Assembly: GCA_012841225.1 (NCBI GenBank) | Contig: DUVD01000013.1 | Coordinates: 1 to 6,535 of the forward strand | Source: Fibrobacter sp. | Lineage (GTDB): Bacteria; Fibrobacterota; Fibrobacteria; Fibrobacterales; Fibrobacteraceae | Direction of reading: 5' to 3' | Length of the DNA stretch: 6,535 nt | Part shown: one piece after another, positions 1-5,343 of the stretch | Layout: every line of letters begins with the position of its first letter | How positions within the stretch are numbered: position 1 is the stretch's first letter | The notes under the pieces: generated by a model | Told to the model about the DNA's origin: nothing | The model's database searches: none | What the model saw: only the letters and a program-made list of their open reading frames with translations | Made by a program: the position numbers and the translations under genes

Positions 1-122
1 TGGTTTGAAAATACAATCCATTGAGTCACTAGCAATAAAAGAGGAGGGAACAAGAAAGGCACCCAAAAGCGCGGTTCTCTAAAAATCAGAAGCCATTCAT
101 GTCGAGCGACGGTCCAAATCAT
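1..122 (-). CDS. ABC-2 type transporter permease, N-terminal fragment cut by the window edge
   Basis: An open frame begins with ATG at 122-120 and stays open for 40 codons to the left edge, so only the N-terminus is present. It reads MIWTVARHEWLLIFREPRFW, followed by VPFLFPPLLLLVTQWIVFSN. This is a short basic/aromatic cytoplasmic segment with an R-E-P-R motif, then a strongly hydrophobic first membrane helix from about residue 21. The pattern (A-R-x-E-W, a short charged stretch, then TM1) is typical of ABC-2 export permeases of the NatB/PF12698 kind, which pair with a separate ATPase to export drugs, ions or lipids or to act in motility. The start lies 3 nt after the ppnP stop codon and has no Shine-Dalgarno, suggesting coupling to ppnP. 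The other two frames on this strand are closed within a few codons. The family assignment rests on 40 residues and is provisional; the substrate cannot be guessed. Confidence 0.6.
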   Translation of the reverse strand, partial: MIWTVARHEWLLIFREPRFWVPFLFPPLLLLVTQWIVFSN

Positions 123-125
123 ATT

Positions 126-407
126 TTATTTATACTGGCAAAGATAGCCGCAATCTTCAAGTACTTTTAGTTTAAAAGTAAGATTAGCGCCCACTTCAAA
201 AGAAGACCCCTCTGGATAAGGCATATAATCAGTACTACCTGGCAATTGAATAAACCACTTGCCGCTCACAAGCGTCATGATCTCAACACTCGATGTGTTA
301 AATTCATACTCACCGGCTGCCATAACCCCTATAGTAAACTTGCCAAAACTATTTGAAAGACCGAGCGATGCCACTTTCCCGTCAAAATATTGATTGACTG
401 CGATCAT
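126..407 (-). CDS. ppnP: Pyrimidine/purine nucleoside phosphorylase PpnP (YaiE/DUF1255 family)
   Basis: This 93-residue protein is full length for the family (E. coli YaiE/PpnP is about 94). It carries the family's landmarks in order: N-Q-Y-F-D-G-K-V near residues 5-12, GVMAAGEYEF at 27-36, VEIMTLVSG at 41-49, the small-barrel segment SSFEVGANLTFKL at 68-80, and the C-terminal YLCQYK. PpnP is a one-domain cupin that splits nucleosides with phosphate into a free base and ribose-1-phosphate, with broad purine and pyrimidine range, in the cytoplasm. The ATG start is supported by a strong Shine-Dalgarno (AAGGAAG) 6 nt upstream. The gene follows the patatin-like gene by 43 nt and is followed after 3 nt by a membrane permease on the same strand, so the three may be one transcript. 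The functional link between them is unclear. Confidence 0.93.
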   Translation of the reverse strand: MIAVNQYFDGKVASLGLSNSFGKFTIGVMAAGEYEFNTSSVEIMTLVSGKWFIQLPGSTDYMPYPEGSSFEVGANLTFKLKVLEDCGYLCQYK

Positions 408-413
408 AAAAAG

Positions 414-420
414 CTTCCTT
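414..420 (-). promoter_or_regulatory. Shine-Dalgarno of ppnP
   Basis: On the minus strand AAGGAAG lies 6 nt before the ATG at 407-405. It fixes this start and shows that the host uses canonical ribosome binding sites for at least some genes. Confidence 0.8.
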
Positions 421-450
421 TTTGTATAAACACAAATTTAAAATAACATA

Positions 451-1308
451 TTAATGGTGAGTTGCATCAATAAAACGACAAAGATTGTCCATTTGACCTA
501 AAGCATCTTGAAAACCGAGGTGGTAGAGTTTATCTAACTTAGCACCACTTCGTTCAAATTTGGAGATAGCAATAGACGCAGAAGGACGAAACACAAAAGC
601 TTTTTTTGCTTTTTCACGCATTTGGACGTAATCTAAAGTCTGATTGTAAATTAAATGACGTTCAGAAGCACTATGCACAAATTGAGGGTAATCACCGTAT
701 TTTTTTTGAAGCAATGCAAAAAAACTCGCTGGTTTTTTTCTGTACTCTATAGGGCGTGTTAAAACAACAATATTCTTTTGAAAGCCCTCTTGTTCCATAA
801 AACGAATGGGAATGCTATCGCTTATACCACCATCTAAGTATTTTTTATCGCTGATTTCCACCGTTTTAGAAAGCAGAGGTAACGAGGCCGATGCTCTTAA
901 ATAGTCCATTTGCTTTCTAAGATCTGTCATTTTTATATACTCGGCAGCACCAGTTTCTAAATTAGTGCAAACGGCGTAAAATGGAATTGTCGATTTAGCG
1001 AAGGTCTCATAATCAAAAGGGTCGATTTCATTTGGCAATATATCATAGCAAAAATCTTTTCCAAAAAAATCACCTGTTTTAAAAAAAGAACGAAAACTCA
1101 TGAACTTAGGATTCCTTGCGTGAATCACATCTATGCGATAATTTCTTTTATATTGCTTAGAAATATAGTTGCACGCATGTGTTGCGCCTGCAGAAACGCC
1201 AACAACTCCATCAACCTCTATCTTGTTTTTCAAAAAACAATCAAGCACACCAGCGGTATACGCACCGCGCATGCCACCACCTTCTAACACTAATCCCAAT
1301 AAGCTCAT
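451..1308 (-). CDS. Patatin-like phospholipase (YjjU-type)
   Basis: This is a 285-residue patatin-family serine hydrolase, expected to release fatty acids from phospholipids or other acyl esters. All family elements are present, numbered from the start chosen here: the oxyanion-hole glycine loop EGGGMRGAY at 9-17, the nucleophile elbow GVSAG at 37-41 (Ser39), the ASASLPLLS helix at 139-147, and the catalytic-dyad Asp159 in DGG at 159-161. No signal peptide is visible, so it is probably cytoplasmic or delivered by another route. The C-terminal region with Y-R-K-K-P and repeated basic residues resembles the YjjU branch. An upstream in-frame ATG at 1353 would add 15 residues. I reject it because a TATAAT box (1330-1335) lies inside that extension, and because AAAGGA stands just before the ATG at 1308. 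In intracellular bacteria, patatin proteins can act on host membranes, but nothing here shows secretion. Confidence 0.9.
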   Translation of the reverse strand: MSLLGLVLEGGGMRGAYTAGVLDCFLKNKIEVDGVVGVSAGATHACNYISKQYKRNYRIDVIHARNPKFMSFRSFFKTGDFFGKDFCYDILPNEIDPFDYETFAKSTIPFYAVCTNLETGAAEYIKMTDLRKQMDYLRASASLPLLSKTVEISDKKYLDGGISDSIPIRFMEQEGFQKNIVVLTRPIEYRKKPASFFALLQKKYGDYPQFVHSASERHLIYNQTLDYVQMREKAKKAFVFRPSASIAISKFERSGAKLDKLYHLGFQDALGQMDNLCRFIDATHH

Positions 1309-1312
1309 AAAA

Positions 1313-1318
1313 TCCTTT
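1313..1318 (-). promoter_or_regulatory. Shine-Dalgarno deciding the patatin-like gene start
   Basis: Minus-strand AAAGGA stands 4 nt before the ATG at 1308-1306. The alternative ATG at 1353 is preceded only by an A/T-rich stretch with no purine-rich box. This favours the shorter, 285-residue protein. Confidence 0.75.
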
Positions 1319-1329
1319 AATAAAACCTC

Positions 1330-1335
1330 ATTATA
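1330..1335 (-). promoter_or_regulatory. Candidate -10 box (TATAAT) of the patatin-like gene
   Basis: A perfect TATAAT is read on the minus strand. Transcription would start near 1323 and give a leader of about 15 nt containing the AAAGGA ribosome site. No good -35 hexamer is seen 16-18 nt upstream; that segment is A/T-rich (A- and T-tracts), which might serve as an UP-like element. The call rests on the match and position only. Confidence 0.5.
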
Positions 1336-1445
1336 AAATAGAAAAATAGGCATTGATTTTTTTAATGAAATGTTGTTTTTTTAAGATTTAAAGTGCATTT
1401 TTCGATCAAAAAAAATAGAACTAAGCCACGATCACTAAATCCTCT

Positions 1446-1464
1446 TATTTAATCGAAATAAATA
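1446..1464. repeat. Short inverted repeat upstream of the NifU-like gene
   Basis: TATTTA and TAAATA form 6-nt perfect arms around a 7-nt centre (ATCGAAA), about 40 nt before the ATG of the NifU-like gene. The position would suit an operator for an iron or Fe-S responsive repressor. However, it does not match the Fur box or IscR consensus that I know, and all-A/T arms arise easily by chance in such sequence. Confidence 0.25.
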
Positions 1465-1504
1465 GAAGTTTAATTAGGTATTTTTTTCTAATTTTCAAGC
1501 CATT

Positions 1505-2308
1505 ATGACTGAAGAATCCTTGTCTATATCAAACAAAATCGCTCAAGTAGCGAAGACCCCGAAGTACCGCGGCGCGATATTTCAAATAGAAGCCGACGAT
1601 AAAGGCCTTGCCCTAATCGACATTAAAGAATCCAGCTTAAAGATTTATTTAATGATTGATCCAGACATAGACCAAATTTTAGAAACTCGCTTTTTTACTT
1701 ATGGCGGTCCTATTTTTACGGCCCTAGCCGATACCTTTTGCTCGTTAATTCAAAACAAAACGGTAGAAGAAGCTTCTAAAATCGATGTTAACGAAATTGA
1801 ACTTTTGCTTAGGGACACCCCTCACACAAGATCCTTACCAGAAAATGCCGTTGAGTTAGAGATGTTGCAAAAGCTTATCGTAAAGATTAAAGAAATTTAT
1901 CCTGAAAAGAAAAAGATTGCCCTAGCCGTTCGAGAAGCGATGGACAAAGTAAAATATCGAACTCAAAGCGTTGAAGGCAGGTCCGAAGCTGACAACGAGT
2001 GGAACGCCTTTTCTCACGAAGAGAAATTAAAGAAAATCGACGATTGCCTTCACACTTATATTCGCGATACACTTCGCATGGACGGTGGTGACTTAGAAGT
2101 ACTCGCCTTAACAGAAGATAACCGTCTTCAAATCCGTTTTCATGGTGCTTGCGTCGGTTGCAGTGCTGCATCTGGAAGTACCCTATTCTACATCGAAGAC
2201 CAATTAAGAAATAATGTCTACTATAATATCAACGTTGAACCCGAAGACCCTTTCGCCTCTTATCCACCAATGAACAACGATGAAATGCCCGAAACTTTAA
2301 CGCCTTAG
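1505..2308 (+). CDS. NifU-like iron-sulfur scaffold with a degenerate IscU-like N-terminal domain
   Basis: A 267-residue two-domain protein. Residues 170-240 are a clear NifU C-terminal (Nfu) domain, with RMDGGDLEVL at 191-200 and GACVGC at 214-219; Cys216 and Cys219 would bind or transfer a [4Fe-4S] cluster between monomers. Residues 9-130 align with the IscU/NifU N-terminal fold (P-K-Y-R-G at 19-23, FFTYGG at 63-68, and KTVEEASKI at 85-93 for the IscU GKSLDEA-like motif). Its ligands are gone: by hand alignment the three IscU cysteines become Lys41, Gly68 and Thr108, and the conserved Asp becomes Ser43. The central ferredoxin-like domain of nitrogen-fixation NifU is replaced by a charged helical linker (about 115-170). 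The protein is probably a cytoplasmic Fe-S carrier working with SufB, whose start lies 6 nt downstream. The ATG is the only start option after the in-frame TAG at 1475-1477; no Shine-Dalgarno is seen. No symbol is given because the scaffold function of the N-domain appears lost. Confidence 0.88.
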   Translation: MTEESLSISNKIAQVAKTPKYRGAIFQIEADDKGLALIDIKESSLKIYLMIDPDIDQILETRFFTYGGPIFTALADTFCSLIQNKTVEEASKIDVNEIELLLRDTPHTRSLPENAVELEMLQKLIVKIKEIYPEKKKIALAVREAMDKVKYRTQSVEGRSEADNEWNAFSHEEKLKKIDDCLHTYIRDTLRMDGGDLEVLALTEDNRLQIRFHGACVGCSAASGSTLFYIEDQLRNNVYYNINVEPEDPFASYPPMNNDEMPETLTP

Positions 2309-2314
2309 TTTATC

Positions 2315-3730
2315 ATGAATGAAAATTACAAATATGGTTTTGTCACAGATATCGAAAACGTTGCTTTTGAAAAAGGCCTTTCAGAAGAAGTAATCCGACG
2401 GGCGTCCAAATTAAAAGAAGAGCCCGCTTTTTTACTCGATTTTCGATTAAAATCATACGAACGCCTTTTAAAGATGACGCCGCCAACGTGGGCAGAGCTC
2501 GACTTCCCTCCTGTGGACTTACAAAACATAGTGTACTACTCCGCTCCCAAAATGAAAAAACAATACGAAAGTCTCGAAGACATTGATCCCGAACTTCTCG
2601 AAACTTTTGAAAAACTAGGTATTCCACTAGACGAACAAAAGCGTTTGGCAAACGTAGCCGTCGACGCTGTTTTTGATAGCGTGAGCATTTACACGAGTCA
2701 TAAAAAAAAGCTCCTAGAATATGGCGTTATTTTTTGCTCCATTTCGGACGCCGTTAAAGAATACCCAGAGTTAATAGAAGAATACATGGGCAGTGTGGTC
2801 CCTCCAAGCGACAATTACTTTGCGGCTTTAAATAGTGCTGTATTTAGCGACGGTAGTTTTGTCTATATTCCTCCTGGAGTCCGTTGCCCCATGGATCTTT
2901 CTACTTATTTTCGCATTAATAATAAAGAGGCAGGGCAATTTGAACGCACGCTCATCATCGCAGATGTCGGGGCAAGTGTTAGCTACCTCGAAGGGTGTAC
3001 AGCACCCGAATTTAGCAGCAATCAGCTTCACAGTGCAGTAGTAGAACTCGTTGTTAAAGACGATGCCAAAATAAAATACAGCACGGTGCAAAACTGGTAC
3101 GCCGGAGACCGAGAAACAGGCAAAGGCGGTGTTTATAATTTTGTAACTAAACGTGGCAAGTGCGCTGGCAAAAATAGTCACATTAGCTGGACTCAAGTAG
3201 AAACGGGTAGTGCCATCACTTGGAAGTACCCTTCGTGTTTATTAGTCGGAGAAAATTCAACTGGAGAATTTTATTCTGTTGCACTTACTAATGGGCAAAT
3301 GCAGGCCGATACTGGCACTAAAATGATCCACATAGGCAAGAACACTAAAAGCACTATTATTAGCAAGGGCATCAGCGCCGACAAAAGCAGTAATGCATTT
3401 CGAGGTCTAGTCGATATTCGTCCAAAAGCAACAAACGCTCGCAATTACACCCAGTGCGACAGCATGCTAGTGGGCACAGAAAGTGCAGCGCATACCTTTC
3501 CTTACATTGAAGTAGCTAATCCCACTGCCAAAACAGAACACGAAGCAAGTACTAGTCGTATTAGCGAAGATCAATTGTACTATTTCGAAGCGCGCGGTAT
3601 AAAAAGGGAAGATGCTATACAAGCCATGGTCAGCGGGTTTTGTAAAGACGTTTTTCATGAATTGCCTGGCGAATTTGCAGCCGAGGCAAGGCAATTGCTC
3701 ACATTAAAATTAGAGCATAGCGTCGGTTAG
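2315..3730 (+). CDS. sufB: Fe-S cluster assembly protein SufB
   Basis: This 471-residue protein is full length for SufB (E. coli 495) and ends in the hallmark LEHSVG. SufB is the core scaffold of the SufBC2D complex, which builds Fe-S clusters in the cytosol with sulfur from SufS/SufE and ATPase SufC. Key residues are kept: Cys228 in EGCTAP (sulfur entry, E. coli Cys254), Cys381 in NYTQCDSMLVG (E. coli Cys405), and Glu410 in the TEHEAS segment (E. coli Glu434). Other family signatures are GSFVYIPPGVRCP at 180-192, WYAGD at 261-265 and GFCKDVF at 441-447. It follows the NifU-like gene by 6 nt with no Shine-Dalgarno before the ATG, so translation is probably coupled. sufC, sufD and sufS do not follow; instead the stop codon overlaps that of the convergent znuC. 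Confidence 0.97.
   Translation: MNENYKYGFVTDIENVAFEKGLSEEVIRRASKLKEEPAFLLDFRLKSYERLLKMTPPTWAELDFPPVDLQNIVYYSAPKMKKQYESLEDIDPELLETFEKLGIPLDEQKRLANVAVDAVFDSVSIYTSHKKKLLEYGVIFCSISDAVKEYPELIEEYMGSVVPPSDNYFAALNSAVFSDGSFVYIPPGVRCPMDLSTYFRINNKEAGQFERTLIIADVGASVSYLEGCTAPEFSSNQLHSAVVELVVKDDAKIKYSTVQNWYAGDRETGKGGVYNFVTKRGKCAGKNSHISWTQVETGSAITWKYPSCLLVGENSTGEFYSVALTNGQMQADTGTKMIHIGKNTKSTIISKGISADKSSNAFRGLVDIRPKATNARNYTQCDSMLVGTESAAHTFPYIEVANPTAKTEHEASTSRISEDQLYYFEARGIKREDAIQAMVSGFCKDVFHELPGEFAAEARQLLTLKLEHSVG
3727..3730. other. Tail-to-tail stop-codon overlap of sufB and znuC
   Basis: The four bases TTAG hold the TAG of sufB on the plus strand (3728-3730) and the TAA of znuC on the minus strand (3729-3727). 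There is no intergenic space and I see no stem with a T-run nearby on either strand. Each transcript must therefore end inside the opposite gene or read through it. Confidence 0.9.
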
Positions 3731-4464
3731 TGTTTATGCGCCCCTAAAACGCGATGGGGAACACCATGAGCAATTAAATCAACTTCACAGCCGTACATGC
3801 TCTGCATCATTCCTTCTGTGATTTCCGATTGAGGGTGGTAGTGCACCGTTTTATTAACACAAGCAACGCTTTTAATATGGTTTGATAAAACCATTAAATC
3901 ATGACTCACCACCACAAGCGTCATCGATTGATTTAAAGAATAAAATAGTTGAAATAAACTCTCTTGCCCTGCTGAATCGACATTACTTGAAGGCTCATCT
4001 AAAAATAAAATCTGAGGAGAAGAAACCAACGCACGAGCGACCAAAACTCGTTGCCTCTCGCCACCAGAGAGTTCTCCTAAACGCCGCGATCGATAGTCGA
4101 TCATCTTCACTCGTTCCAAGGCGTGGAGCACGGCTTCTTTATTTTTAGGTTCACCCACAAGACCCAAGCAAACGCACTCTTCCACAGTGATTGGAAATTC
4201 AATGTTTTGATTTGTATTTTGCGGTACGTAACCGACTTTTACCTTATGAAAAGGAGGTTTTTTCCCGAACAAACGAACGCATCCAGAACTTGGTTTTAAA
4301 AGACCAAGCATTAACTTCATTAGTGTTGTTTTTCCACCACCATTAGGGCCAATAATCCCCAGAAAATCACCTTCTTCTACAGAAAAAGAAACCTTTTCAA
4401 GAACAGGGGTGTTTTCATAAGAAAAAGAAAGGTCTTTAATTTCTATAGCCAACATACAGCTCAC
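3727..4464 (-). CDS. znuC: Zinc/manganese ABC importer, ATP-binding protein
   Basis: This is a 245-residue ABC ATPase that would power metal import at the inner membrane face. Numbered from the GTG start, it has Walker A GPNGGGKT at 39-46, Q-loop Gln82 in YVPQ, signature LSGGE at 132-136, Walker B ILFLDEP at 152-158 with catalytic Glu157, D-loop around NVD (161-163), and switch His188 in VVSHD. The C-terminal tail (VDLIAHGVPHRVLGAHKH, 228-245) is the mark of the ZnuC/MntB-type family and separates it from other ABC ATPases. The GTG start overlaps the znuA stop as GTGA (4461-4464), the usual coupled arrangement. An ATG three codons later at 4455 is an alternative start. A permease gene (znuB) would be expected next but is absent; the gene ends against sufB. 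Zinc rather than manganese is inferred from its partner ZnuA. Confidence 0.94.
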   Translation of the reverse strand: MSCMLAIEIKDLSFSYENTPVLEKVSFSVEEGDFLGIIGPNGGGKTTLMKLMLGLLKPSSGCVRLFGKKPPFHKVKVGYVPQNTNQNIEFPITVEECVCLGLVGEPKNKEAVLHALERVKMIDYRSRRLGELSGGERQRVLVARALVSSPQILFLDEPSSNVDSAGQESLFQLFYSLNQSMTLVVVSHDLMVLSNHIKSVACVNKTVHYHPQSEITEGMMQSMYGCEVDLIAHGVPHRVLGAHKH

Positions 4465-5342
4465 TTTTTAGCAGCGTCTAAAAGCGCTTGCATAAATTCT
4501 CGAAGGTTTTTTTCAATATTAAAATCTAAAGGAGAGGTAGAGACAACAACCGCTTTCAACTCAGCAGCAACTGCTTCAGCAGATCGCTTGCTAAATTGAG
4601 GCTGTACAAAAACAACATGAATGTCATCTTTTTTAGCCTCAGCGATTAATTTTTTTAAGTCGCGAGGTTTAGGTTCTTTTCCTTCGACTTCAATTGTTTT
4701 TTGAACTAAACCATAATCTCTAGCCAAATAACCATAAGAAGGATGGAACACAATAAAAGTGCGTCGATTTTTAGGCAGCTGCGCCACTACCCCTTCCATA
4801 AACTGATCAAGAGCACTCCATTTTTCTATAAAAGCATAAAGCTGAGATTCATAATATGATTTTGAACTGGGATCTTTTTTAACTAGGGCCTTAAATATGT
4901 TTTGAGCGAGTTTTTGCACTTGCTTTGGTGAAGTCCAAATATGGGGATCAAGCGAGGCATCATGCTGATGATGGTCGGCATCATGATGGTGGTGGTCATG
5001 GTCATCGTGGTGCATCCACGAAATGCCAGTAGAAATATATACCACCTCTATTTTTTTGTTGGCAGAAAGAAAACGAGGCAACCAAACTTGATCCAAACCC
5101 GAACTGTCGCTAAAATAAAGATCAGCCTTAGAGAATGTTTTTAAAATCGCTGGTTTAGGCTCAAAAGAATGCGGGTCAGCGTTTGGAGGGACCATCGTAA
5201 TTACCGAAACGCGAGTGCCACCTATCTCTTCTACTATTTTAGCATAAGGTTGAAGGGTTACTGCCACGTTAACAACTGGCGATAAAGACGAAGCTAAGGC
5301 TAATGCAGAAAGAAGTCCAATAGCAAAGAAAAAGTTTTTCAC
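4461..5342 (-). CDS. znuA: Zinc ABC importer, periplasmic metal-binding protein
   Basis: This 293-residue cluster A-I (cluster 9) metal-binding protein captures zinc in the periplasm for an ABC importer. Residues 1-20 form a Sec-type signal peptide with a short basic start and hydrophobic core; no lipobox cysteine is seen. Likely ligands are His58 (NADPHSF), His134 (DPHIW), His200 (FHPSYGY) and Asp273 (SPLDF). A His at the third site is typical of zinc binders, while manganese binders usually have Glu there. A metal-collecting loop at 111-128 holds 10 His and 6 Asp in 18 residues, as in many ZnuA proteins. The start is GTG at 5342, supported by GAGGAG 6 nt upstream, which lies within the last codons of the HAD gene; the two genes are 1 nt apart. 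Alternative start codons would remove part of the signal peptide. It overlaps znuC by 4 nt. Zinc specificity is an inference. Confidence 0.94.
   Translation of the reverse strand: MKNFFFAIGLLSALALASSLSPVVNVAVTLQPYAKIVEEIGGTRVSVITMVPPNADPHSFEPKPAILKTFSKADLYFSDSSGLDQVWLPRFLSANKKIEVVYISTGISWMHHDDHDHHHHDADHHQHDASLDPHIWTSPKQVQKLAQNIFKALVKKDPSSKSYYESQLYAFIEKWSALDQFMEGVVAQLPKNRRTFIVFHPSYGYLARDYGLVQKTIEVEGKEPKPRDLKKLIAEAKKDDIHVVFVQPQFSKRSAEAVAAELKAVVVSTSPLDFNIEKNLREFMQALLDAAKK
4959..5012 (-). repeat. Low-complexity tract coding the ZnuA His-rich loop
   Basis: CAC/CAT and GAT/GAC codons alternate and give a run of near-repeated trinucleotides (ATG/GTG on the plus strand). This encodes residues 111-128 of ZnuA. 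Such tracts change length by slippage between strains, and they create a spurious Met/Val-rich reading on the opposite strand. Confidence 0.7.
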
Positions 5343-5343
5343 T

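Larger units (their letters stand above)
1309..1504. other. Divergent intergenic region, very AT-rich
   Basis: This 196-nt gap separates the leftward patatin-like gene from the rightward NifU-like/sufB pair and should hold both promoters. The leftward TATAAT at 1330-1335 is clear. For the rightward unit only partial -10 matches are seen (TTTAAT at 1448-1453 and at 1469-1474), none with a good -35. There are runs of T and A (for example the T run at 1481-1487, and T/A tracts around GATC at 1398-1415) that could bend DNA. A small inverted repeat at 1446-1464 is listed separately. No small ORF or RNA structure stands out. Confidence 0.6.

Noticed and set aside
1309..1353. N-terminal 15-residue extension of the patatin-like protein
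   Set aside because: It contains the likely -10 box, its ATG lacks a ribosome site, and the family fold starts after the inner ATG.
1887..2171. Antisense ORF within the NifU-like gene
   Set aside because: It lies wholly inside a strongly supported gene on the other strand, the product is Arg/Leu-rich with no domain, and there is no ribosome site.
2326..3694. Several ORFs of 67-122 codons overlapping sufB (four on the minus strand, one on the plus strand)
   Set aside because: All are shadows of the conserved sufB frame, with cysteine/phenylalanine-rich products and no recognisable family.
3738..3765. Possible terminator hairpin (CCCC...GGGG) just after the sufB stop
   Set aside because: The arms are only about 4 nt with a long loop and no T-run follows. 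The bases are explained by the conserved znuC C-terminal coding sequence.
3882..4148. Plus-strand 88-codon ORF inside znuC
   Set aside because: It overlaps the Walker B and signature-motif region of znuC and has no independent coding support.
4941..5144. Plus-strand ORF with a Met/Val-rich stretch resembling a membrane helix
   Set aside because: The hydrophobic run is just the reverse reading of the His/Asp codons of the ZnuA loop.
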